This document shows positions 22,272 through 33,225 of a stretch of 64,000 bases of DNA, piece by piece. The stretch comes from Purpureocillium takamizusanense (lineage: Eukaryota > Ascomycota > Sordariomycetes > Hypocreales > Ophiocordycipitaceae). The first letter of the stretch is position 1. Each line of letters starts with the position of its first letter. A program made the translations under genes and the position numbers. The notes below the pieces were generated by a model. It did no database searches. It was not told the DNA's origin and saw nothing but the letters and a program-made list of their open reading frames with translations. The stretch covers positions 4,960,001 through 5,024,000 of the forward strand of contig NC_063069.1 in the NCBI RefSeq assembly GCF_022605165.1. The letters are read 5' to 3'.

Positions 22272-23069
22272 ATGGCATCCTACAGACGGACGTCGGCGTG
22301 GGTGTCGGAGGAGTTGATCGAGGCGCTTGACAACTCCCCCGCCGCACGCAGGATACAAGTCGCCGAAATAATCACCAGCACGGAAGGCTTCCGCTTTCCG
22401 AAATCCGGCGTGATCCTTCAAGACGCAGCCGAAAATGCCGAGCTTGTCGCTGCCCTGGCCAAGGACGGACACCTGGTGTCCCGACAGACCGCAGAATCCA
22501 GGGCTGTAGAGTATGTAAAGGGGCTCCTCATGGCAGCCAACCGGATGTGGCCGCTGGTCAGCCACGCCGGCAAAAAACTCTTTCACAGGCAGCTGGCGCT
22601 GTGTTCGTTCAACGGGCGGGGATTGTACTTGCCCAGAGAGCTCATCGAGCTGTTGCTCCCCGCCCTCGTACACGCCAGGGAGCACTACCTCGTTCGACTC
22701 GGGGCGCAGCTCGATACCAAGCCGGAGCAGTACGCGGCGGTTGCACCCACCGACATGACGCAGGCGGCGGCACAGTATCTGCTGGTCCGCATGAGCGAGG
22801 TGCTGCAAACGCGGGGCATCGCCTTCAAGGGGGCCCCAATGTCGCTCGCGGCAAGAGAGGAGGTGAGACGGCGGGCGCAGCCGGTGGGACAGGCGGCGCA
22901 GAATAACAGACGCGGCACTATACTCTGCGCCAACGGGTTCGTCCAACGCATCATGCCGGTTACGCGGTCGGGGGGAGGACCGTCCGGAATGACCGCGACC
23001 GAATGGTTTGGGATGATTGACCACATGGGAGCGATGGACGGGGGGCTTGCGGGGCCGAGGCGCGGTTAA
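22272..23069 (+). CDS. Hypothetical protein, 265 residues, no known domain
   Basis: I do not recognise this protein. It is a single open frame with mixed, helix-prone composition: many Ala, Leu, Glu and Arg in blocks such as ELIELLLPALVHAREHYLVRLG (about 122-143) and the AAAQYLLVRMSEVLQ stretch. Then comes a basic Gln/Asn-rich part and a Gly/Met-rich tail. No signal peptide, membrane segment or cofactor motif. A 275-codon frame on the opposite strand covers the same DNA but is His/Arg/Pro-rich as expected of a shadow. An alternative N-terminus is possible: exon 21846-21968 ending in phase 2 could splice to a CAG at about 22286, replacing the first few residues. TATA box and leader favour a real gene. 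Confidence 0.6.
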   Translation: MASYRRTSAWVSEELIEALDNSPAARRIQVAEIITSTEGFRFPKSGVILQDAAENAELVAALAKDGHLVSRQTAESRAVEYVKGLLMAANRMWPLVSHAGKKLFHRQLALCSFNGRGLYLPRELIELLLPALVHAREHYLVRLGAQLDTKPEQYAAVAPTDMTQAAAQYLLVRMSEVLQTRGIAFKGAPMSLAAREEVRRRAQPVGQAAQNNRRGTILCANGFVQRIMPVTRSGGGPSGMTATEWFGMIDHMGAMDGGLAGPRRG

Positions 23070-24569
23070 GTTGGCCGTCCGAGACGGCTATATTCGACTG
23101 GTGAAAGAAGCGGTAAATTGGATCGGATTTTGGGCCACGGCTGGTTCGGCGACTGGTTGGATGCTTGGATGGGCGTGGCTGGCATTGTCTGTTTATGTTT
23201 ATGGCGTTTTGGCGGCGATGACGGGTCTCGTGTTAGTCGGACCAAGGATGCTGTGCGTGGCGTTGGGAGTCGGGCGACTAATACAATGATGGCAAAGGGA
23301 CTCTCACAATTAAAAGCTCTGCCCCAATACAGCAACGAACGGGCCCGGAATACGTCAATGGCAATCGCGCTTGGAGAATATCGTCCCAATAGTGTAGCGT
23401 GCTTGTTTCATGACCCTGACTCCCGGAGCAAGCTTTCGTCACACAGCCAGAATGACTGTTGACGCGTGCTTGGCGAGGGGTAACTGCATCATTGTGGATC
23501 AATGCAATAACATTGGGACATAATCAAAACTTGATCCGAGGAAAGGGAAGCTCGTGTAGATTTCGGAGCGAGGTCGGCAATCTGGTAGACGCATGCCATG
23601 TCAGAAAGCAGCCCGACATTCGACAACGTGCCCTGATTCCATATGGAGCACGCAAAGAACGTAGTAGCATTATCCAGGCAGTCAAGCTTTTTGAGTATCG
23701 GGTAAGCTTGAATCCCGAGGCCCACGTGCGGGCCGGGGTCATACGTGAGTGTCGCGAGCTTTTTTCGTCTCCGGCATCATCACGACCCCGCCAATGTGAC
23801 GACACTGATTATGAATGAGGGGAAAACAGAACCGTCGCATTGAACCACCCACGCGTCTGTGCGCGATAATCGAGCCGAACCTTCATTATGTCGCAAGAGA
23901 TGCTTCCCGCGGGGTTGGGACGCAGGTTCCCCGACCGGACCGGGCCAAGCAGAACGAAGTCATCATCGAAGCCTCCATCGCGACCAATCCGGGGCGCCGC
24001 GGGCTGCACGTTTGCGCTTGTCCCTGCCGATCGCTGCCCGACCCGCAGACCCCCCGTGCACGCGATGCCCTCGACACATTGGCTGCGGATTCTCTTCTGG
24101 GACACCGAAGTCGTTCGGCCGGGTCGGCTAAGAGATCGCGTGCCTGGTCTTGCAGCGATGAGATGCGCGACGTCAAATCACGCCCGCCGCTATTATTGCA
24201 CAGTAATGTCGGCACCCTGACTGGTACGACTTTGCGCCTTGAGGGGGCCTTGAGGGGCCGGGGTTGCGATGCGACGAAACGTGGACGCATCGACGTGCTG
24301 CCGTTGGATAGCGTCGTGTCGTCGTCGGCGGATAGCGAGGAGGAGAGGAGGAGAAGAGGACGAGGAGGCAGCCGGAGAACATGTTCCCCAGAGATGCAGC
24401 AATGGTCCCGGCCGAATGCAACCTTGAACGATGCTGCCGTATCCGCCGGCCCCTGGATCGCGCATATAATAACGCTCTCGGTCCGCCTGGACCAGGTCGA
24501 CCTGATGGATGGCCTTCTGACCCGAGCTGCTTATTAGCTTGATCGACACATTGGAGAGACCGGACAAAG
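23070..24569. other. Intergenic region upstream of the phosphatase
   Basis: 1.5 kb with only short competing frames. The longest (about 23459-23818 and 23815-24537 on plus) have no domain and odd composition. The last 110 bases hold a TATA-like element for the PhoD gene. Confidence 0.4.
24464..24472 (+). promoter_or_regulatory. TATA-like element of the PhoD gene
   Basis: ATATAATAA in an otherwise GC-rich context, about 100 bases upstream of the ATG at 24570. Confidence 0.4.
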
Positions 24570-27020
24570 ATGCGGTCCTTTGCCTTCCTTTCCGCGGCGG
24601 CCGGCCTACTGGCGGCGGCCACCACCGCCTCCGCCAGCTTCGACGGCAACATCAACTACGGCAGCCCGTCGCGCCGCCACGCCAGCCTCGGCATCGACGT
24701 CGCCAAGGTCGAGCGCCGCTCCTTGAAGCGCGGCAACGTCGCCCACACGGCCGATCAGCTGAGCTTCACCCACGGCGTTGCCTCTGGCGACCCCTGGCCC
24801 GAGAGCGTCATCCTCTGGACGCGCATCGCGCCCTCCAACGAGTCGGACCAGAGCGACGTCCCCGTCGCCGGCACCGCCCCCCTCTACGACCACGAGACGG
24901 AAAAGTATATCAAGGCGGACCCGAACCCCATCTGCGTCGAGTGGAAGGTCTTCAAGAGCAAGTGCGCCAACGACACTCACGTCAACGTCGTCGCCAAAGG
25001 CAAGGCGTACACCACCTCGGACATTGACTACACCGTCAAGGTAAACCCCACCCAAATCCAAGATCATGTACGTCAAAGGGGCTACGTGCTAATCGGGCTG
25101 CTGCAGGTCGAAGCCAAGGGCCTCAAACCCCTGACCAAGTACTGGTATCAGTTTGCCGTCTGCGGCTCCGACAACAAGTCTCCCATTGGCCGCACCAAGA
25201 CGGCACCAGAGCACCACGACGACGTCTCCAAGTTGAGCTTTGCCGTCTTTTCATGCAGCAACTTCCGTAAGTCGACCCTGAAACAAGCAAGCAAAGTGCG
25301 GCGGCGGTGCTGTGAGCAGGGTGCATACTGACCGTCCACAGCCAACGGTTACTTCAACGCCTACGGCAACGCTGCTCGCAAGGACAAGCACGACTATGTC
25401 ATCCACCTCGGCGACTACATCTACGAGACGGGCAAGGGTGGCGAGCGTGCGACCAAGCCCACCGGCACCATCTTCACCCTCGGCGACTATCGAACTCGCC
25501 ATGGACTGGTAGGTGGCCATCGTCCTGATGCCGTGCCGTGCGTCCGTCGCTGACCAGCCCAGTACCGCTCCGACGCGGATCTGCAGCTCCTCTCCAAGAA
25601 CTTCCCATGGATTCCCACCTGGGACGACCATGGTTCGTGGTACCCGCTCAACATAGATTTCGTTGAACTGACGTAAAGCAGAGTTTGCCAACAACGGCTA
25701 CCGTGATGGCTTCAGCGGCCTCAACAACACCGAGGAGTCCTTCCTCAACGACGGCCCCAAGACTGGCCCCAAGGTCACTGTCGACAGCCGCAAGGTTAAT
25801 GCTGTTCGCGCCTACTTTGAGTGGATGCCCATCCGGTACGTACCGCCCAAAGTTACGTCAAATGGTCTATAGAATCCGGTGATGCTAACTTTATAGACAA
25901 ACCGATCTGGACGACGGCCTCCGCGTGTGGCGCTCGTTCCAGATGGGCAAGCTGCTGGATCTCATCATCCTCGACACTCGCAACTACGACCGCAGCATCA
26001 CCTCCCTCGGTATGTCATCCTGAGTGCTGAACTTTGACCGCCACCGCTGACCGAGCCAGGCTGGAATGACCACTACATTGACCTCATTCACGACGACCCC
26101 AGCCGCACCCTCATGGGCTCCCGTCAGGAGAACTGGTTCTACCGCTCGCTGAGCGAGTCCCAGAACCGTGGCGCCAAGTGGCGCATTGTCGGAAACCAGA
26201 TCGTCTTCTCTCGCATCCTCGAAAACGACAGCGGGTCGGTGAGCGGTGACAACTGGAGTGTAAGTCGGCCTGACGCGCCCTTCCTTCCCCCGCCCGGTGT
26301 CAAAGAGTGCTGCTGACTCAAGACGTTCACCATCAGGGCTACATCGCAAACCGCAACCGCACGCTGCAGCACCTGTACGACAACGGCATCACCAACAACA
26401 TCTTCCTCGCGGGCGACAGCCACCAGAACTGGGTCTCGGACATTACGTGGCTGGGCAACAAGCCCTACAACAAGGACTCGGGCGAGGGTGCCGTGGGCGT
26501 CGAGTTCGCCGGCACGGCCGTCACGTCTAGCGGGCAGAAGGGTCCCATTGAGCCCGCTGCCGGTGACTACGCGCGCGGCATGATTGCGCGCAACGACGAG
26601 ATGCAGTGGCAGGAGGGCTACTACCGCGGCTACTTTATCCTGACGGTTGCTCCCGACCAGGCGACGGCGCAGTTTTACGGTACGTTCCAATTGCAATGAG
26701 CCACCACCGTCCCCCTTTCTCGCTCTCCCGCGCCGGCCACCGCCCTGGCGCGGAGATGGATGGATGATAGGACGATAGACGATTGCTGACCGACTCTGCC
26801 CTACCCAGGCTCCCCCTCGGTTGCGACGCGCAACTCGTGGGACATTCCGCTGGCCAACTTCACCGTCAAGGCCGGGACGAACCACCTGGCGCGGCCCATT
26901 GCAGGCGGCAAGGTCGAATCGGGCGCCATCCGAGGCGGCGAGGTCAAGCACACGAATCTGACGCTCAACACCGACACCAAGGAGTGGAAGGTCATTGGGT
27001 TCGAAAAGATGTTTATCTAG
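24570..27020 (+). CDS. Secreted PhoD-like alkaline phosphatase / phosphodiesterase
   Basis: Metal-dependent phosphomonoesterase or diesterase of the PhoD family, about 630 residues, made for the secretory route. The N-terminus MRSFAFLSAAAGLLAAATTA is a clear signal peptide. An N-terminal PhoD_N domain follows (THGVASGDPWPESVILWTRI, then KGLKPLTKYWYQFAV). The metallophosphatase core shows IHLGDYIYE, PTWDDHEFANNGYRDGF, LDTRNYDRS and FLAGDSHQNWVSD, which carry the Asp/His/Asn ligands. Nine exons with eight short introns, at about 25041, 25268, 25510, 25633, 25838, 26011, 26262 and 26681. The last exon encodes a beta-rich tail starting SPSVATRNSWDIPL. Several NxT/NxS sites are present. It is likely induced by phosphate shortage in relatives; no such site was confirmed here. 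Confidence 0.92.
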
Positions 27021-28712
27021 GCATCCAAAACGGGCTAACCACGACAATCCCCCCAAAAAATGTCGACGAATCAAAAGAAGGAAACGAAATTAGTTTTTGT
27101 ACATACATTACCTTCTAGCAAGGCCGTCAGTGGGAATATGGCTAGTTAGGTAGTTTATTTATTGCATGCTAGCCCTGCATGAGACGCAATGACGAGGGCT
27201 GTCTCAGCCCGCGACTAACATAGACTGTGGTGACGAAATCTGATCATGCGGTACTTGAGGGCTCGTTGACGCCTCGATGCAGATCTCGGCTCACGATATC
27301 CGAGTGGCGGTAGAAAGAGACTACTTGTGGTTTAGTGGGCTGGACGTTGCGCATTGCACCGGGTTCTCATTTATTACGCATCGGCGCCAGCAAAGGGTCC
27401 GTCTCGAGGCGTTGGCGTCGAATCTCATTCCTTCAAGCAAAAATAAGCAGTGAACGCAATTGCAATCTGGTGGCGATGCATGCCGGCACAGCGGGGACAT
27501 TAGATGGCTATATTTCGGGCGTAGATAGCTGGCAAAGGGCCGCAGGTAACCGCCCCTGCTGCTCCGAGTACGAAGTAACTTACTTCGTATATGTATGTCC
27601 TGCATCTGCGCACGAGCACATGCGTGTGGGCGGCGTCAAGCCATGTCCAAGATCTCAGCACCTGGCCCGGGCTGCATCGCATGCATGGATCCATGTCGCA
27701 GTGCCAACTTGGCACAGCTTTCCCGACAAGGACCACCCCACCCGTCATCCCCGGTGGCCAAGCCCTTGGCGCCCATCTGACAAGCGCTCACTTTTCAGCA
27801 AACCCCCAAGAACCTGCAGCTGAAACTGCGCCACATCAGATCTCGACAGATGGTTACAGCGATTGCGCCGTTGATGCCATTCGAGACCTCAAGTTGGCGA
27901 ACCAGTAATGGGTTCCTAAGGTACCTAGGTAGCGTTAGTTGGCGTCTCAGCCCGCTAAAAGACTGCCTAAGATGGACGGACGCTGCTGCCTCCACTGCCT
28001 GCCTGCCCGCCTGCCCGCCCAGTGACCGTTGGTCGTAGCGGGTCTGCTAACGCCGGGAGTCGCCCGAGTGTCGCCAGCGCCCGCTGCCATTGGCCTGTCA
28101 GGCCCCTGACTGCCCGTCCGGCTTCTCGGCACAGCGCTCTGACGTCACGCTCGGCTGCTCTTTCAGGGCTCTCCAGTTGCTGCGGTTTGCGTGGCATGCG
28201 GGAGGAAGGCGCGACGGAACGATCGTGACACCCAACAGGATTCCTATTGGATTTTAGCCAAAGAAAGCTCGGTCGCGACATGTGCATCTTAATACCCCTT
28301 CTTCCCTTTTCATCCCTTTCTTTCCTTCTCCTACTAGCGCGATTGCTCATCTCGGTCTCCTGCGATACCGCTCATCCAAGTGCTGCGATTTCGAGACATT
28401 ATCATCACCCGCCGCCGCCCTGTTCGTTGAAGTAGGCAGCTTTTCAGTCAGTCACCACCCGATTACGACAGTTCAGCTCCCCCTCCCGCGACAGCCAGGC
28501 CGCTGCACCCGCTCAAAGCCAACTGCGACGCGAGCCCTTAGCAAAAGCGACCGGACTCATCTCATATCGTATGCCGGAGCGGCTGCATGTTACTGGAGCG
28601 CTGGAATCTCACCTGACGGACTAGATGACATAGCCGCTGTTGTCGCCGTTCCCGCAGCCGCCAATCCGCATCTGCGATTCGAAACGACCACAGTAGCTTC
28701 TCGCATTGCGCA
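27021..28712. other. Intergenic region and leader of the C2-domain gene
   Basis: 1.7 kb without a gene. Contains an inverted pair of TACGAAGTA / TACTTCGTA at 27569-27589, an AGGTACCTAGGTA word near 27918, a short CTGCC repeat at about 27993-28020 and CT-rich sequence at about 28300-28335 that should be leader of the following gene. Confidence 0.45.
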
Positions 28713-30612
28713 ATGACGGACAGCGGCGATATATCGCCGGGCACGGCCAACGGTGTCTCTCGTGAGGCATCGACGACACATGCGGCCCAGCAGCCGGCGA
28801 CAAATGGCGCCCTCCCCTCTCAGGACGAGGTGCAGGCCCAGAAGAACGGTGGGGGTGGCTCCAACGGCACGAGCGCCCCCCAAACGAAACCCGAATCTCA
28901 TGGATCAGGCCTCAAGAAGACCGTCAATCCCGTCAAGAAAGGCCCGCCAGGAGGCTTCGATACGACGCCCCTCCCCGACGCGCCGGCGGGCTATACTGTC
29001 CGGTTCTGCTTCCGCTCCGCCGCCAATCTACCCCCCGCCGACTTCAACACAGCATCCTCAGATCCCTTCTTAACGGCCACGCTCAAGGCCGCGAATCCCA
29101 AGCGCCACAAGGAAGACCCTGACCTCGTCCACCGAACGCCGACCCTGCGCCGGACGACTGAACCAGAGTGGAACGACGAGTGGATCGTCGCCAACGTGCC
29201 GCGCACTGGCTTCACCCTCAAGTGTCGCCTATACGACGAAGACTCACCCGATAGCGACGACCGTCTCGGGAATGTTACGATACGCGTGCCCCAGGTCTTT
29301 GAACAGTGGGAGGGCATGCCGCCGCCAGGAAAGGAATTCGACGCCAAGAAGCGCATGATCAGCAAGCGGGCGTTCCTTCTCAAAGGCCTTTCCAGCATAG
29401 TCCATTCGGGAACACACATAACCCCTCGGCTCACCGTCAGCATCGAGGTCCTTGGCCGATCGGATCCGCCACATGCACAAATGTACACGCTGGGGCCTAC
29501 GACCTGGATCAAGCATTTCAGCCCCATGATTGGGCGCCTGACGGGTATCAAGGTCAATGCCACCGAAGAGGAAGACCAGAATGGAACGTCAAGCCAAGCC
29601 GCCTCGAGCGACGCTGACGGAAAGGGTAAGGGGAAGGGGAAGGGGAAAAGCCAGAAATACGAGTAAGTCTCTGGAAACAGCATTCTCCGTGCCCTTGCTG
29701 ACGACCATCAGTTTTCAAGCCAACGAAATGCAGCTCCAGGGCCCAGTACCGCCGTCGCTTTACCACCGCTACGTCCAGTTTCGCCCCGTCATTGGCGCCA
29801 TGTTTGCGTCTACGGGCCTGCGCGGCAAGATTCTCAACGCGGCACTGCACAAGCAGCACAATCGCATCTACAACTTCGACCGCTCGACCGAGTACGGGAC
29901 GTTTGAGCCATGCACGGAAGAGGCGGCGCTACAGTTCCTCCGCATGGCCCATTTTGACGAGGGCGGCCGTGTCTTTACGTATGTGCTGACTCTCGACGGC
30001 CTGCTGCGCTTCACCGAGACGGGTAAAGAGTTTGGCATCGACCTGTTGAGTAAGCATACCATGCACTCCAACGTTGAGACGTACATTGCCTGCTCGGGCG
30101 AGTTCTTCATCCGCCGGCTGCAGCACGCACACACCACAGACGACCCAGAGCCGCACGAGAAGACGCACCCTACCGAAGAGATCTCTGGCGGCCCGCCCAA
30201 GGCAGATCCGCCACCGAACCCTTCGTACTACCAGCTCGTGATTGACAATGATTCGGGCACATATCGCCCTGACAAGTCGATTCTACCGGATCTTAAGGCC
30301 TTTCTGCACAGAAATTTTCCTGGGCTGGGTGTGGTGGCGATGCATTGGGAAGACGAGAAGCTGCAAAAGATGAAGGAGGCGCAGCGCAACGTCAAGACGA
30401 AGGAGGGCCGCATGATCAATGTGGTTATGAACAGCAGCATGAGCAGCCTCAGCTCGGTAGAGAGCGAGCTCGACGCGCGCGACTCGGGCTGGGAGCAAGG
30501 CAAGAAGAGCAAGAGGGAGGCGGCGCTGGAAGCCGTCGAGGATCCATCAAAGCTCAAGGATGTGTTTGGGCAGGTCTCCCACCTCAAACACGGTGAGAGC
30601 AGCAAGGTCTAA
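28713..30612 (+). CDS. C2-domain protein of unknown function
   Basis: Cytosolic protein of 616 residues, two exons (28713-29662 and 29712-30612). The first 85 residues are disordered and rich in Ser, Gly, Asn and Lys. A C2 domain follows at about residues 90-215, with YTVRFCFRSAANLPPADFNT, SDPFLTATL, EPEWNDEWIVANVP and CRLYDEDSPDSDDRLGNVTI. The spaced Asp residues are those that bind calcium in C2 domains, so calcium-dependent membrane binding is likely. A Lys/Gly stretch (GKGKGKGKGK) just before the intron separates it from a conserved-looking alpha/beta C-terminal half that I cannot name. The tail is charged. Fungal relatives are annotated only as C2-domain proteins, as far as I recall. Start is the first ATG in frame with the C2 domain. 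Confidence 0.9.
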
Positions 30613-30782
30613 GCCGAGGATGTCTTCTTCCAGGGAAGGGAATGGTTCTGATAGTCCGATTTTGGGATGTTGATGTTGTGCAATGATTCCCCATGTAGTT
30701 TATCGCTTCTAATACCAGTCCCCGATATATGTGGTCTACATGCAATACTCACGGAACTTGCCCGTAGACGTAGTCTAGTATG

Positions 30783-31628
30783 TCACAGCCGAGGCTTGAC
30801 GGCGACCCAGATGCTCTCCGCCACGGCGAGCTTCTCGCCTTTTCCGTTGGTGACCTCTGCCTTCAGAATGGTTTTCCGCCCCTGCATCGCCTCGATCCAA
30901 GACGTAACGCAGATGGCCTTTTCCGTCGTCGTCACCGGAGCGAGGAACTTGACGTTCAGGGAGGCAGTCACGCTGCTCGCAGAGAAGAGGTCACCTTCCT
31001 TGCCGAGTGCAGTGTTGAGCTCGTTGACGAAGCCGAGGCTCTCATCCAGGATCGTGGCGATGAGCCCCCCGTGCACGATGCCTCCGTACCCCGACGTGCC
31101 GCCGCCGAGGGCGAAGAGCGACGCGACCCGCAGGATGGGCCGCGAGGGGTCACGCAGCTGCGACGCGTCGTCTGGGCGGAAGAGGGAGAGCATGTGACGG
31201 ATCGGCGGACCGCGCGCGCGCTCCGCCTCAAACCCGTCGTCGCCCGCCTCGTCGGAAGAAGACAAAGGAGAAGAGGTGGAGGAAGTGGGAGGAGAAGATC
31301 CGGCAGCAGTAGCGGTGGCGGCATAGGGATGCCCGTGCGAGAGCGTGCGCCCGACGTACTGGTCGTGCCGCGTGCTGACGGGGTTGACGCACTGCGAGAT
31401 GAAGGCGATGGCCGCCTGGCCGTTGCCGGGGAGGGGACCACCGGCGGCGGAGCGGTCGTGGATGAGGGCGGCGCACCAGGGGATGGAGGAGAAGTGCTCG
31501 ACGGCCGACTCGAAGAGGCGAGGCGGGGAGTTGGGCGGGAGGAGGTTGAGGGACGGGGAGGTGACGCGGTTGAGGGGGGAGAGGGCGGCGACGGCGGAGG
31601 AGGATGAGGAGGGAGGCTTTTCGGACAT
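30783..31628 (-). CDS. Hotdog-fold thioesterase (4HBT family)
   Basis: Intronless 281-residue protein on the minus strand, probably an acyl-CoA thioesterase. The hotdog core lies at about residues 165-281 with the signature GTSGYGGIVHGGLIATILDES, where HGG and the following Asp are the catalytic region of the PaaI-like branch. A strand region SLNVKFLAPVTTTEKAICV and the closing KAEVTNGKGEKLAVAESIWV follow. The N-terminal part is Ser/Pro-rich and a low-complexity Ala/Ser/Thr insert (about residues 103-128) sits before the core. Start ATG at 31626-31628. It converges with the C2-domain gene, 170 bases apart. Substrate not predictable. Confidence 0.9.
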   Translation of the reverse strand: MSEKPPSSSSSAVAALSPLNRVTSPSLNLLPPNSPPRLFESAVEHFSSIPWCAALIHDRSAAGGPLPGNGQAAIAFISQCVNPVSTRHDQYVGRTLSHGHPYAATATAAGSSPPTSSTSSPLSSSDEAGDDGFEAERARGPPIRHMLSLFRPDDASQLRDPSRPILRVASLFALGGGTSGYGGIVHGGLIATILDESLGFVNELNTALGKEGDLFSASSVTASLNVKFLAPVTTTEKAICVTSWIEAMQGRKTILKAEVTNGKGEKLAVAESIWVAVKPRL

Positions 31629-31675
31629 TCTGGTCTTTGTGGGGATTGGGGTTGATGCGTGGGCGGGGCGGGCGG

Positions 31676-31718
<43 letters not shown>

Positions 31719-32913
31719 GATGTATGAGTGTCTTTGATGAGGTTGATAATGTGAGGCGGCAGGTGGGTTTGAAGTTATAGGTATTGGAGGACCGAGCTTG
31801 GTGGCAGTGAGCGTGAACGTGATAATGGGTCCGAGGGGCTCAGCTCACACGGGACTGGCTGGGATGGGCCGTGTGCGGCTGATGAGAGCCGAGGTCGACA
31901 TCCATTGGTACCTTATTAATACTTTGGTCGGGCTGCTGAGCAATTAAGGTTGAGGTGTGTCTGGGGTAAACGGGTCCAGCATGTTGGCACCTCTGCACCC
32001 CTTATTCTAGCTGTCGCGGGAAGCGTTAGTGCTACATGCGTTAATAATAAGTGCCGTGACGGTGCACTTCGTGCAACTGCTGCTGCAGAGCGAGCAAGCA
32101 CCCGGGCAGCGCAACCGTTGGTCTTGCGCATACTATGTGCGCCGATGGATTTCGAAGGCCCCTTTGGGGTGAGTTAAAGATCACACCCATAGCGAGAGAA
32201 TGAAACTAAGGTAGCCAGCCGGAGCTCTGTATCCTATAGTCGACGTAGGTTCGCCGAATTCAGTCGCGGCTGCCGGGCAGCTACATACTTCGTACGAGCA
32301 ACAGCGCACATGCACCAACGCACGTAGCAAGGCATGCACAAACATACAGGCAATAGTAGTTAGTACACAGCCCCTCTCGCAACCACCGCGCCGGGCGCAA
32401 TAGCAGTGCGCAATGACACCCCGCGCAATTACCTACCGCTACAGGTAGCCATGCCGCCCCCCTATATCGGTGAGTTCGCCGCATCGTACAGCACGTACAG
32501 ACGTCGTTCGTACCAGACAATCGCCACGATAAATTATGAAATGCAGTATTCGTGAAGTGTACGCGCAGCCGTGGAAAGACAATCATTTTGCACTACATGT
32601 TGAAATCAATGCGAGGCCATATGATCCATCGCCAACACAGCTCCCCTTCCAACACACCCCCAAGATAAAACCCCATGTGTTGACTGTCAATATCAGCATC
32701 GCTCGTGTTGTCAAAACCAGCCACCACGATATGTCACCGCGCATTCTCTCATGTAGATGTGTAATTTCGACACCCATCTCGTGGCCAGGAGGTCACACAA
32801 TCGAGTGGACTGAATGAATGTGTCTTCGAGTATGAGGTCGCAATGTTGAACTGTGGCTTGACGTATCTTTGCGATGTATCATATCGGCCTGGTCGTGGGC
32901 CACGACGATGCGT
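31629..32913. other. Upstream region of the thioesterase
   Basis: Holds the (CGT)n microsatellite at 31681, a TACTTCGTA word at 32286-32294 and otherwise short frames only. Confidence 0.4.
31681..31718. repeat. (GTC)n trinucleotide microsatellite
   Basis: About twelve and a half uninterrupted GTC units, 55 bases upstream of the thioesterase start codon and so probably inside its 5' leader, where the transcript would carry GAC repeats. Confidence 0.9.
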
Positions 32914-33225
32914 TTAATGGTTGTTGGCGTTTCTGAAAAGCTTCTCCGTCACAGGGACATTCCCGGACGTGGTGTCGCAGAGGTATCGAACCAGCATGGG
33001 CGCTGCGTCGGCACCTGGCTTCATGTTGCCAGGCTTCTCCGATACACTACGGAATGCAGAACGTGTTAACATCGAAAGATACTATACATGGTAATGAAGT
33101 AAAACGTACTTCTCTGGGCCGGCATCCTGAGTTCCTGTAGTGGGATCCTCGTGATGCAAAGGGCATGACTCTGGGCCCTCGTGGCCGGTTTCAACAGCCA
33201 GGGACGAAGCCGAGTCAGCGGTCAT
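32914..33225 (-). CDS. Possible small gene, 82 residues, unknown
   Basis: I do not recognise this protein. Two frames on the minus strand splice cleanly: exon 33225-33110 (ATG through a codon ending in AA), intron 33047-33109 with donor GTACGT, a TTAAC branch-like site and acceptor TAG, then exon 33046-32914 ending in TAA. Together they give 83 whole codons. The peptide is acidic in exon 1 (ETGHEGPESCPLHHEDPTTG) and more basic in exon 2 (KPGADAAPMLVRYLCDTTSG). There is no signal peptide or membrane segment. More upstream exons are possible, since a CAG stands right before the ATG. Coding status rests on frame and splice signals only. Confidence 0.4.

Noticed and set aside
22197..23024. 275-codon minus-strand frame opposite the orphan gene
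   Set aside because: His/Arg/Gly/Pro-rich, while the plus frame has more normal composition with a TATA box and leader upstream. Kept in mind, since neither has a known domain.
31681..31718. Trinucleotide run as CRISPR-like or mobile repeat
   Set aside because: It is a simple microsatellite with no spacers or flanking target duplications.
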